64,000 nt of DNA, taken from positions 1 through 64,000 of the forward strand of contig QORU01000024.1 of NCBI GenBank assembly GCA_003574785.1. Reading direction: 5' to 3'. Of the stretch, positions 56,324 through 64,000 are shown piece by piece (the first letter of the stretch is position 1; each line of letters opens with the position of its first letter). Made by a program: the position numbers and the translations under genes. The stretch comes from Taklimakanibacter deserti. GTDB lineage: Bacteria; Pseudomonadota; Alphaproteobacteria; Rhizobiales; Aestuariivirgaceae. The notes under the pieces are model-generated. The model was not told the origin of the DNA and did no database searches. It was given only the letters and a program-made list of their open reading frames with translations.

Positions 56324-58504
56324 ATGATCGCGCTCAGCCGGCAGTCGCATTACATCCTCCTCGCCCTGATCGCCACTGGCCTCGGCTTCGTGGCGCTCCC
56401 TTGGTATGGCATCCCTTCAGGTTTCTGGAGCTTCTCCTGGTTGAGCGCTCCTCTCGAGAGCGCCCATGCGTCGGGCCTGATGCAGGCCATTCTCCATGGT
56501 CGCTTCTGGCTCTGGCCTCTGCCGGTCCTGCTGGTCGTCAGCTTGATTGAAATCCTGCGCAGGGACGGGCCGCGGGCTAAGCTCATCGCCTGGTGCGGTG
56601 GTCTCGGATTGGGCGCTTTGCTGCTGCAGGGTTTCGCGATCGGGCTCAAGGGATGGAATTTCACCGGCCTCGAAAGCCATTTCGGTCCCGTCGCGCCCCA
56701 GATCGGCATGGGTGGCGGCGCTTTCCTGACCGGCACCGGCTTTCTGCTTCTCTTCTCCGCCGGCCTCGCACTCAAGGGCTTTATGCGCGGGGATGTCTTC
56801 CTCGTTTCCTCTATCGCCGTCGTGGTCGCGGCGATCGGCCTCTTCGTCTTTTTCCCCGTGGCCCTCATCCTCATCGAGGCGGCCTTGTCGGCTGAAGGCG
56901 GCTATTCGATCGCAGCATTTGCCGAAAGGCTGTTTTCGGCCGATGTCTGGAATGTCGCCTGGAACAGCCTCAATCTGGCGATCGCCGTCGGCCTCGCCAC
57001 CACCTTGCTGGGCCTCGGCTTCGCGCTGCTCCACAAGCGCACGGATTTCCGCGCCAAGGGCCTTTTACGCCTGTTGGCCATCCTGCCGATCATCACGCCG
57101 CCTTTCGTCATCGGTCTCGGCATCATCCTGCTCTTCGGCCGCAACGGCATGGCGACATGGCTGATGAGCGAGTTTCTCGGCGTCCCGCCCAGCCGCTGGA
57201 TCTATGGCTTTTTCGGCCTCCTGCTGGTGCAGACGCTCGCCTTCACGCCCATTGCCTATCTGGTGCTGATCGGTGTCGTCGAGGGCATAAGTCCGTCCAT
57301 GGAGGAGGCGGCACAGACCTTGCGCGCAAACCGCTGGCGGACCTTCTCGACAGTGACCTGGCCGTTGATGCGGCCGGGCCTCGCCAATGCCTTCCTGATC
57401 GGTTTCGTCGAAAGCCTCGCCGATTTCGGCAATCCTTTAGTGCTCGGCGGCAATTTCGACGTGCTGGCGACCGACATCTTTTTCGCCATCGTCGGATCGC
57501 AGAACGATCCGGGCCGCGCTTCCGCCCTCTCCATAGTGCTTCTGTTCCTTACTTTGTCGGCTTTCGTGCTGCAGCGGCAATGGATCGGCAAGAGGATCTA
57601 CACGACCATATCGGGCAAGGGCGATTCAGGCGTGCCGGCGCGGCTGCCGGACGGCCTGCGGCGGCTCATCTATTGGACGACGATGCCCTGGCTTGCCTTC
57701 ACTATCATCCTCTATGGCATCATACTCATCGGCGGCTTCGTGAAGTCGCTCGGCATCGATAACACGCCGACGCTGCAGCATTATATCACCGCTTTCGGTA
57801 TCGATTGGACCGAGCATGGCCTCATGTGGAGCGGCAGGGCGTGGCCTTCCTTCTTCACCACGATCGAACTCGCCGCCATCGCAGCACCTTTGACGGCGGC
57901 GATCGGGCTGCTCACCGCCTATTTGCTCAACCGCCAGCGCTTCATCGGCCAGTCGGCTTTCGAATTCATCACCATGCTGAGCTTCGCCATTCCGGGCACG
58001 GTGATCGGCGTCAGCTACATTCTCGCCTTCAATGTGCCGCCGATCGAGCTCACCGGGACCGGCCTGATCCTCGTCATCTGCTTCGTCTTCCGCAACATGC
58101 CGGTGTCGATCAGGGCAGGGCTCGCCGCCATGGCGCAGATCGACAAGAGCCTCGATGAGTGCTCGCTGATGCTGCGCCATGGCAGCTTAGCCACGATCCG
58201 GCGCGTGGTGCTGCCGCTTCTGCGCCCCGCCATCGTCGCCTCGCTCGTCTATGCTTTCGTGCGCGCCATCACCTCGGTCAGTGCCGTCATCTTCCTGGTC
58301 AGCGCCCAGTACAATCTCGCCACCGCTTATATTGTGGGGCGTGTCGAGGTCTCGGATTTCGGCGTCGCCATCGCCTATAGCTCGGTGCTGATCCTGTTCA
58401 TGCTGCTGACGATCGGGCTGATCCAACTGGGAGTCGGCGAGCAGCGCCGCGCGGGGCGACGCATGGCGCCGGCGGCTCTCGGAATAGGAAGGGGGACGAC
58501 ATGA
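56324..58504 (+). CDS. ABC importer permease, fused two-domain (AfuB-like)
   Basis: 726 residues from ATG 56324; a TTG 9 nt upstream is an alternative and no strong Shine-Dalgarno is seen. Two BPD_transp_1 permease domains in one chain, each with an EAA loop (VEGISPSMEEAAQTLRANRWRTF; IDKSLDECSLMLRHGSLATIRRV). About four extra N-terminal membrane helices precede them, making it clearly longer than the FbpB-type permease and similar to long AfuB-type permeases. The stop overlaps the ATPase start by 4 nt. Confidence 0.85.
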   Translation: MIALSRQSHYILLALIATGLGFVALPWYGIPSGFWSFSWLSAPLESAHASGLMQAILHGRFWLWPLPVLLVVSLIEILRRDGPRAKLIAWCGGLGLGALLLQGFAIGLKGWNFTGLESHFGPVAPQIGMGGGAFLTGTGFLLLFSAGLALKGFMRGDVFLVSSIAVVVAAIGLFVFFPVALILIEAALSAEGGYSIAAFAERLFSADVWNVAWNSLNLAIAVGLATTLLGLGFALLHKRTDFRAKGLLRLLAILPIITPPFVIGLGIILLFGRNGMATWLMSEFLGVPPSRWIYGFFGLLLVQTLAFTPIAYLVLIGVVEGISPSMEEAAQTLRANRWRTFSTVTWPLMRPGLANAFLIGFVESLADFGNPLVLGGNFDVLATDIFFAIVGSQNDPGRASALSIVLLFLTLSAFVLQRQWIGKRIYTTISGKGDSGVPARLPDGLRRLIYWTTMPWLAFTIILYGIILIGGFVKSLGIDNTPTLQHYITAFGIDWTEHGLMWSGRAWPSFFTTIELAAIAAPLTAAIGLLTAYLLNRQRFIGQSAFEFITMLSFAIPGTVIGVSYILAFNVPPIELTGTGLILVICFVFRNMPVSIRAGLAAMAQIDKSLDECSLMLRHGSLATIRRVVLPLLRPAIVASLVYAFVRAITSVSAVIFLVSAQYNLATAYIVGRVEVSDFGVAIAYSSVLILFMLLTIGLIQLGVGEQRRAGRRMAPAALGIGRGTT

Positions 58505-59568
58505 GCATCGAAGGCCGCTCGGCGGCGGTCAGGCTCCAATCCGTGAGCAAGGCGTTCGGCGCCGTGACGGCGGTCGCTGATATCGATCTTGTCATCGAGC
58601 CGGGCACGCTGGTGACGCTGCTCGGGCCCTCGGGCTGCGGCAAGACGACGACCTTGCGCATGATCGCCGGCCTCGAAATGCCGAGCGCCGGCAAAGTCCT
58701 CATCGGCGACAAGGACGTGACCTTGCTGCCGCCCAATGAACGCGATGTCAGCATGGTGTTCCAGTCCTATGCGCTCTTCCCGCATATGACGGTGATGGAG
58801 AACGTCTCTTACGGCCTCAGCCAGTCGAACCTGTCGCGCGCCGCGCAGCGCGCCAAGGCGCAGGAAGGCCTCGCCCTCGTCGGCCTCAGCGGTTATGACG
58901 ACCGTTTGCCGTCCGAGCTCTCGGGTGGCCAGCAGCAGCGCGTCGCCGTGGCACGCGCGCTCGTGCTCGAGCCGCAGGTTCTCCTCTTCGACGAGCCCCT
59001 GTCCAATCTCGACGCCAAGCTACGCCGCAAGATGCGCGAGGATATTCGCGAGATCCAGCTCAAGCTCGGCCTCACCTCGGTCTATGTGACTCATGATCAG
59101 GAAGAAGCGCTTGCCGTTTCCGACAGAATTGTCGTGATGAACAAGGGACGGATCGCGCAAGCGGGCACGCCGGCCGATCTTTATGAGCGGCCGGCCGACG
59201 CCTTCGTCGCCGATTTCATCGGCAGCGCCAATCTCGTCCCCGGCGAGATATTGGCACGCGACAAAAAGAAGAGGACGGTGACGGTCGGCCTCGGCAACTC
59301 GAAGCTGGTTCTGTCGGACAATGGCGTGGAAGGCGACAAGGTGTTCCTGGTCATCCGGCCAAGCGGCGTGACGCTCGATGGGAAAGAGGGCGATCTTCCG
59401 GCACGGGTTGAGCGCGCCACCTATTTGGGATCGCATTGGGAATATACGATAGATCTCGCCGGGCAGCCGCTCTTCGTCACTCAGCCGATCGGCAAGCAAT
59501 TTGCCGCCGGTGATCGCATCCATATCGACCTGGATACCGGCCAACTCGCGATGGTTGCCCGCCAGTGA
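58501..59568 (+). CDS. ABC importer ATPase (AfuC/FbpC/PotA type)
   Basis: 355 residues. Walker A GPSGCGKTT, Q-loop VFQSYALFPH, signature LSGGQQQRVAVARAL, Walker B VLLFDEPLSNLDAKL and switch His in VTHDQEEA. The C-terminal TOBE domain (about 265-350) is present, as in ferric, polyamine and sugar importers. Completes the three-gene importer with the two preceding genes. Confidence 0.9.
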   Translation: MSIEGRSAAVRLQSVSKAFGAVTAVADIDLVIEPGTLVTLLGPSGCGKTTTLRMIAGLEMPSAGKVLIGDKDVTLLPPNERDVSMVFQSYALFPHMTVMENVSYGLSQSNLSRAAQRAKAQEGLALVGLSGYDDRLPSELSGGQQQRVAVARALVLEPQVLLFDEPLSNLDAKLRRKMREDIREIQLKLGLTSVYVTHDQEEALAVSDRIVVMNKGRIAQAGTPADLYERPADAFVADFIGSANLVPGEILARDKKKRTVTVGLGNSKLVLSDNGVEGDKVFLVIRPSGVTLDGKEGDLPARVERATYLGSHWEYTIDLAGQPLFVTQPIGKQFAAGDRIHIDLDTGQLAMVARQ

Positions 59569-59603
59569 TGGCGGATCTGCCCTCGCTTCAGTAGACTGGA
59601 GTC

Positions 59604-60188
59604 ATGATCATCCATCTCAATGGCTGGCCAGGCGTGGGCAAGAAGACCATCGGCCAGATCGTGGCGTCGAGGCTCGGCGCCCGTTTCGTCCACAATCACC
59701 TTCTGCATGATGTGGCGATCGCCTGCCATGGATTGACCGACCCCGCGCGCTGGACGCTCTATGAGCAGCTACGTCGGGCAGCCTATGCAGCTTTGCGCGC
59801 GCGGCCGCGTGATGAGGTCTTCGTGATGACCAACGCGCTCTGCACGAATTCGGATCGTGAACGCGGGGCCTGGAATCATGTGGTCGACCTGGCCGTCGAC
59901 CGTAAGGTTCCGCTCATTCCCATTGTCCTGGAGGCGGCGTTCGCGGAAAATGCGCGGCGACTGCAGGACAGTCAGCGTACCGGCCGCAAGATGACCGATC
60001 CCCGCCTGCTTCAAGAGTTCATGGCGGCCGATACCATACAGAAGCCGGACATGACGGAGTTACTCGTGCTCGATGTGACGAGGCTCTTGCCGGATGAGGC
60101 AGCAGAGACGATCTTGCAACATATTTCCGCTTTGACGGCTGAAGGCAAGCTCCGCACGGCAACGCCCACCGCCTCCCGGTTGCGGTAG
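59604..60188 (+). CDS. P-loop kinase-like ATPase (AAA_33/shikimate-kinase-like)
   Basis: 194 residues. Starts directly with a phosphate-binding loop, MIIHLNGWPGVGKKTIGQ, followed by FVHNHLLHDVAIACHG and later RTGRKMTDPRLLQEF. The layout resembles small-molecule kinases such as shikimate, gluconate or chloramphenicol-phosphotransferase types. No substrate can be named. Follows the ABC ATPase gene by 35 nt and ends 1 nt from convergent ade. Confidence 0.75.
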   Translation: MIIHLNGWPGVGKKTIGQIVASRLGARFVHNHLLHDVAIACHGLTDPARWTLYEQLRRAAYAALRARPRDEVFVMTNALCTNSDRERGAWNHVVDLAVDRKVPLIPIVLEAAFAENARRLQDSQRTGRKMTDPRLLQEFMAADTIQKPDMTELLVLDVTRLLPDEAAETILQHISALTAEGKLRTATPTASRLR

Positions 60189-60189
60189 C

Positions 60190-61977
60190 TCAGGCAAAGA
60201 GTTCCGTCTTCTCGAAACGGGTCACGTCGATGAGCCCGACATCGGAAATACGCAATTCCGGGATCACCACCAGCGCCAGGAGCGAATGCTGCATATAGGC
60301 GTTGTTGAGGCTGCAGCCGCAGGCCTTCATCGCCTCGACCATCTTACCGGCCTTCTGGGCGACGATCTCGGCGCGCTCGTCCGACATGAGGCCGGCGATC
60401 GGCAGTTCGACCAGCGCCAGGACCTTGCCCCGGCTCACCACCACGATGCCGCCGCCGACCTCGCCGAGCTTGTTAGCGGCGATCGCCATGTCCTCCTTGT
60501 TGGTGCCGACCACGATCATATGATGGCTGTCATGGGCGACCGTGCTCGCCACCGCGCAATCGGTCGTGTAGCCGAAGCCCGAGACGAAGCCGTTGGTCAC
60601 CTGCCCGGTGGCGCGGTGGCGCTCGACCAGGGCGATCTGGCAGACATCCTGCTCGCGATCCATCAAGGCGAGGCCCTGGCTCACCTTGAGCTCGCGCTCC
60701 AGCGCCTTGGTCGGCGCCTGGTTCTCGATGACGCCGATGACCCGCGCCTTGACCTGATTGGCGCCCTTGGGCGCTGCGATGTCGAAATCCTTCGCCGCAA
60801 GCTTGCGGCCCATCTTCACCGTGTCGCGGGCACTCTTGGGGTAGGGATAGGCCTTGATGTCGGCGGTGAGCTTGCCGTCCTCGGCGAGCACCTGGCCATG
60901 GGCGATGACCATCTCGATGGGAAGCGTCATCAGGTCGGAGGTCAGGACGAGGTCAGCCCGCCGCCCAGGCGTGATCGAGCCCAATTCGCGCTCGAGGCCG
61001 AAATGCTGGGCGGTGTTGATCGTCGCCATCTGGATGGCGGTGATGGGCTTGAGCCCTTGCGCGATGGCATGGCGCACCACGCGGTTCATATGGCCGTCAT
61101 TGACCAGCGTGCCGGAATGGCTGTCATCGGTGCACAGCACGAAATTGCGCGGATCGATGCCGCGCTCGGTGACGGCCTTGATCTGGGCGGCGACATCATA
61201 CCAGGCCGAGCCCAGCCGCAGCATCGCGCGCATGCCCTGGCGGACGCGCGCGATCGCATCCTCGATGCGGGTGCCCTCATGGTCATCGGCGGGACCGCCC
61301 GCGACATAGGCGTGGAAGGGGAGGCCGAGATCGGGCGAGGCATAATGGCCGCCGACCGTCTTATGCGCCGCCTGCGTCGCCGCGATCTCACCCAGCATTT
61401 TCTCGTCCTTGAAGGTGACGCCCGGAAAATTCATCATTTCCCCGAGCCCGATGATATTGGGCCAGGCCATCGCTTCCTTCACCTCGGCGACACCGAGAGA
61501 GGCGCCGGCATTTTCGAGACCAGGCGCGCTCGGGACACAGCTCGGCATCTGCACCAGCACATTGATGGGGAGGCTCGCGGCCTCGTCATGCATCAGCTTG
61601 ACACCGGGCAGGCCCAGCACATTGGCGATCTCATGCGGATCGATGAACATCGTCGTCGTGCCATGCGGGATGACGGCACGCGCGAATTCGGTCACCGTCA
61701 CCATGCCGCTTTCGACATGCATATGCCCGTCGCAGAGCCCCGGCACGAGATAGCGGCCATTGGCCTCGATGACCTTCGTCTTGGGGCCGACCGCGTGAGA
61801 GGCGTCAGGTCCGACATAGGCGAAGCGGCCGGCGATGATGGCGATATCGGTATCAGGGATGATCTCGCCCGAATGCACATTCACCCAGCGGCCTTTGCGG
61901 ATCACGGTGTCGGCCGGCGTTCGTCCCATGGCGACGTCGATGAGCTGCGGCGCCGACTCGAACCAGGTCTTGGGCAT
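60190..61977 (-). CDS. ade: Adenine deaminase
   Basis: 595 residues, the normal length. Converts adenine to hypoxanthine. The binuclear metal site motifs are present: LCDGHMHVES at the N-terminal strand, PHGTTTMFIDPHEIANV, GLGEMMNFPGV with the bridging Glu, GHYASPDLG, and VLCTDDSHSGTLVNDGHMNRVVRHAI. The C-terminal part (FGYTTDCAVASTVAHDSHHMIVVGTN) is complete. It lies downstream of the LysR gene (13 nt) and probably forms an operon with it. A second deaminase gene is divergent at 63163. Confidence 0.95.
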   Translation of the reverse strand: MPKTWFESAPQLIDVAMGRTPADTVIRKGRWVNVHSGEIIPDTDIAIIAGRFAYVGPDASHAVGPKTKVIEANGRYLVPGLCDGHMHVESGMVTVTEFARAVIPHGTTTMFIDPHEIANVLGLPGVKLMHDEAASLPINVLVQMPSCVPSAPGLENAGASLGVAEVKEAMAWPNIIGLGEMMNFPGVTFKDEKMLGEIAATQAAHKTVGGHYASPDLGLPFHAYVAGGPADDHEGTRIEDAIARVRQGMRAMLRLGSAWYDVAAQIKAVTERGIDPRNFVLCTDDSHSGTLVNDGHMNRVVRHAIAQGLKPITAIQMATINTAQHFGLERELGSITPGRRADLVLTSDLMTLPIEMVIAHGQVLAEDGKLTADIKAYPYPKSARDTVKMGRKLAAKDFDIAAPKGANQVKARVIGVIENQAPTKALERELKVSQGLALMDREQDVCQIALVERHRATGQVTNGFVSGFGYTTDCAVASTVAHDSHHMIVVGTNKEDMAIAANKLGEVGGGIVVVSRGKVLALVELPIAGLMSDERAEIVAQKAGKMVEAMKACGCSLNNAYMQHSLLALVVIPELRISDVGLIDVTRFEKTELFA

Positions 61978-61989
61978 TAGGCTGTTCTC

Positions 61990-62946
61990 CTATTGAGAGC
62001 GGCGTGGCGGTGTGCTCACCACCTCGACGCAATAGCGCGGCACATAATGCTGCGCCCGTTGTTTGTAGAAATCGACACAGAAGGACTGGAAGGCGGCGAA
62101 TTTGCGCGACACATAGCGCCTTCGCGGATAGAGCAGGTTGACCGAGACTTCGGGCGAGCGCCACTGTGGCAGCACCGGCATGAGATGGCCAGTGGCGCAT
62201 TCGATCTCGGTGAAGAAATCGGGGAGGTAGGCGAGGCCTTCGCCCGCCACCGCGAAATATTTGATCATCCAATAATCATTGGCGACGCAGCTTGCCGGCG
62301 GCAGCACGTCGAGCGTTTCCTCGAGCCGCTTCAAGTGCCAGGATTGAAGGCCTGTCGGCGTGCGGAAGGCGATGCCGCGATGATCGTGAAGCTCGGCCGG
62401 CGCCTCGGGCTGGCCATGCTTCTCGATATAGGTGGGGCTCGCATAGAGGCCGAAGGAAGCACCGGTAAGGCGGCGCGCAATGTAGTCGACATTGGAGGGC
62501 TCGCCCCAATAGAAGATGCCGTCGAAGGCCTGCTGGCGCTCGGGCGCGAAGAGATAGCCGGATGAGAGGAAGATCACGTCGATCTTCACCTGGGGAAATC
62601 GCTGGCGGAAGGCGAAGAGCAGTTCCGAGGTGAAGGACGTGCCGAACTCGCCGGTCGAGCCGATGGTGAGCGTGCCGGCGATCTCCTGGCGCATGGCCGC
62701 GATCGCCGCCTCCGCGCCATCGCAGCTCGCCTGGATGCGGTGGGCATGGTCGAGGAACTCGGCCCCGGCATCGGTCAGGAACATGTCGCGGCCCTCGCGC
62801 ACGAACAGCGCTACGCCGAGCCTGTCCTCGAGCTGGCGGATTTTGTGGGAGAGCGTCGATTTCGGCAGGCCATGCAGCTTGGCCGCGTTGGACAGCGAGC
62901 GCGCATCGGCGACTTTGATGAAATAATCGATGGCCTCGAGATCCAT
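61990..62946 (-). CDS. LysR-family regulator between two adenine deaminase genes
   Basis: 318 residues from ATG 62946 (MDLEAIDYFIKVADARSLSNAAKLHGLPKST... helix-turn-helix start). Upstream in-frame codons exist but would run through the operator at 62952. The DNA-binding region includes SLSNAAKLHGLPKSTLSHKIRQLE, and the effector domain begins at about 90 (IAGTLTIGSTGEFG). Divergent from the second deaminase and presumably regulates both; effector unknown. Confidence 0.85.
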   Translation of the reverse strand: MDLEAIDYFIKVADARSLSNAAKLHGLPKSTLSHKIRQLEDRLGVALFVREGRDMFLTDAGAEFLDHAHRIQASCDGAEAAIAAMRQEIAGTLTIGSTGEFGTSFTSELLFAFRQRFPQVKIDVIFLSSGYLFAPERQQAFDGIFYWGEPSNVDYIARRLTGASFGLYASPTYIEKHGQPEAPAELHDHRGIAFRTPTGLQSWHLKRLEETLDVLPPASCVANDYWMIKYFAVAGEGLAYLPDFFTEIECATGHLMPVLPQWRSPEVSVNLLYPRRRYVSRKFAAFQSFCVDFYKQRAQHYVPRYCVEVVSTPPRRSQ

Positions 62947-62951
62947 GGTCT

Positions 62952-62978
62952 GTCCAAAATATTGGACGAAATGTCCAA
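62952..62978. promoter_or_regulatory. LysR-type operator upstream of its own gene
   Basis: GTCCAA-aata-TTGGAC (62952-62967) is a perfect 6-bp inverted repeat, and a third GTCCAA half-site is at 62973-62978, exactly 21 bp (two helical turns) from the first. It begins 5 nt upstream of the LysR start, so binding would also repress the regulator itself. Layout fits a recognition site plus an activation half-site. Confidence 0.6.
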
Positions 62979-63055
62979 AATTAACAGGCAATTCGCCAAT
63001 TGCGTGGACGAGCATAATACGGGAAAGTCGTCTGAGCTTTCAATAACGATAGAAC

Positions 63056-63146
63056 AGCCCTCCTTCGCTAAAGCTTCGGAGGGCTCCTGCTTCGCGGGGA
63101 GGAAGTCTGCCAATCCTGCGAAGCGCCGGACGGCGCGAAGCAGGAG
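63056..63146. repeat. CTTCG-rich inverted repeats in the deaminase leader
   Basis: Two stems: AGCCCTCC (63056-63063) with GGAGGGCT (63078-63085), and CTCCTGCTTCGCG (63084-63096) with CGCGAAGCAGGAG (63134-63146), a perfect 13-bp repeat. The stems share two bases, so they compete. The second ends 4 nt before the Shine-Dalgarno sequence of the next gene. May be a scattered alphaproteobacterial palindrome or a functional leader. Confidence 0.65.
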
Positions 63147-63162
63147 GGAAAAGGAGCCGATT

Positions 63163-64000
63163 TTGCCCGATATCCGCGATTACATCCGCGCCGGCCGTGC
63201 CGAGCTCAAGGCGACGGTAATCATCAAAGGCGGCCAGCTCGTCAATGTGGCGTCGGAGGAGATCTATCCGGCCGATATCGCCATTTATCATGACCGCGTC
63301 GTGGCCATGGGCGATGTGAAGATCTATGAGGGCAAGGATACGGAGATCATCGACGCCACGGGCTATCATCTCTGTCCGGGCATGATCGACGGCCATCTCC
63401 ATGTCGAATGCTCGAAAATGTCGATCACCAGCTTCGCCAAGGCGGTGGTGCCCTTAGGCACGACGGCGATCGTCTCGGGCCTCGACCAGATCCTGGTCTC
63501 GGCAGGCGTCGCCGGCGCACGCGAATTCCTCGACGAGGCGGAGAGAAGCCCGCTCAAGGTCTTCTGGGGCGCTCCTTGCAAGACGCCCTATACGCTGCCC
63601 GTCTCCAATGTCGGGCACTATTTCGGCCCCGACGATCATCGCGCCACCCATCATTGGCCCGAATGCGTCGGCATCTGGGAGACGGTGCGCGAATTCATCC
63701 AGGAAATGGACGACAACGTGCTGGAGGCTCTGGCCATTGCCGAGAAGAGCCGCCTGCCGGTGCTCGGCTGCTCGCCCATGGCGCGGGGCCAGAAGCTCAA
63801 CTCCTATCTGCAGAGCGGCGTCAGGGCGGATCACGAAAGCTACACCGCCGATGAGATGCTGGAGAAATTGCGCAACGGCATGAATGTGGTGATCCGCGAA
63901 TCCTCGATCTCGCATTTCCTCACCGAGAATCTGCGCATCGTCACCGAGATGGGCATCACCGCGACGCGGCGCATCTCCTTCTGCACCGACGATGTCGTGG
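63163..64000 (+). CDS. Second adenine deaminase-like amidohydrolase, 3' end beyond window
   Basis: About 279 residues visible; the frame is still open at 64000. Starts at TTG 63163, with AAGGAG at 63151-63156. Adenine-deaminase family: CPGMIDGHLHVECSKMSITSFAKAVVPLGTTAIVSG near 70-105, CVGIWETVREFIQEMDD at about 168-184, RADHESYTADEMLEKL at about 220-236, and FCTDD close to the window edge. It differs from the 595-residue Ade clearly: DPHE is replaced by LDQILVSAG, and long stretches have no counterpart. Possibly a different substrate range within the family. Divergent from the LysR gene. Confidence 0.82.
   Translation, partial: MPDIRDYIRAGRAELKATVIIKGGQLVNVASEEIYPADIAIYHDRVVAMGDVKIYEGKDTEIIDATGYHLCPGMIDGHLHVECSKMSITSFAKAVVPLGTTAIVSGLDQILVSAGVAGAREFLDEAERSPLKVFWGAPCKTPYTLPVSNVGHYFGPDDHRATHHWPECVGIWETVREFIQEMDDNVLEALAIAEKSRLPVLGCSPMARGQKLNSYLQSGVRADHESYTADEMLEKLRNGMNVVIRESSISHFLTENLRIVTEMGITATRRISFCTDDVV

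Noticed and set aside
55243..59568. Simple annotation as a ferric iron importer
   Set aside because: The binding protein lacks the tyrosine pair of FbpA and the permease is longer than FbpB; kept as AfuABC-like with substrate open.
63030..63162. Purine riboswitch before the second deaminase
   Set aside because: Paired arms are simple palindromes; the three-way junction with conserved loop sequences was not recognised.

Overview
This window looks like a chromosomal segment of an alphaproteobacterium of the Hyphomicrobiales (Rhizobiales) type. The bulk is GC-rich. The run ccmI-ccmE-ccmF-ccmH, degP, an OmpR-type regulator, a HAMP kinase and glnE matches the order I recall for cycHJKL-degP-feuPQ-glnE in rhizobia. 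A PleC/PdhS-like kinase, heterotetrameric sarcosine oxidase (soxBDAG) and rhizobial-style intergenic palindromes fit the same group. No tRNA, rRNA, CRISPR array, prophage or plasmid replication gene was seen.

Region 1 (1-8 kb) is accessory and partly AT-richer. It holds a DUF4430-like orphan, then three genes: a Tat-exported DUF1501 protein, an exported protein with a CXXCH haem site and DUF1549/DUF1553-like ends, and a large protein with CARDB-like Ig features. The orphan and the last gene of the cassette are each followed, 64-67 nt after the stop codon, by two copies of a diverged element of about 95 bp ending in a hairpin and T-run.

Region 2 (8-27.5 kb) is core. It contains soxBDAG (minus strand), cytochrome c maturation, periplasmic protease DegP, the FeuPQ-like two-component system, a methyltransferase and GlnE. 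It ends with a four-gene unit: EF-hand protein, ECF sigma factor, membrane anti-sigma factor and CpxP/CnrX-fold sensor.

Region 3 (27.5-37 kb) is mixed: an orphan membrane protein, DUF1062, a nucleotidyltransferase-like protein, a PleC/PdhS-like kinase, aminopeptidase N, a Gre-family protein lacking the usual acidic tip, and D-amino-acid dehydrogenase.

Region 4 (37-52.8 kb) is a nearly continuous purine catabolic island: hiuH, a LysR regulator, xdhABC, a BMP-type ABC importer, puuD, uraD, guaD, puuE and, on the other strand, allA. Together these cover guanine/hypoxanthine to xanthine, urate, 5-hydroxyisourate, OHCU, allantoin and allantoate, plus ureidoglycolate cleavage. The allantoate-degrading enzyme is not here. 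A single-copy REP-type tyrosine transposase gene sits between puuE and allA.

Region 5 (52.8-64 kb) holds an orphan polysaccharide-export lipoprotein, an inositol-phosphatase-family enzyme divergent from an AfuABC-like importer (possibly for sugar phosphates), a P-loop kinase-like protein, and two different adenine deaminase genes flanking a LysR regulator with a clear operator. The second deaminase runs off the end of the window. Adenine deamination feeds hypoxanthine into Region 4.
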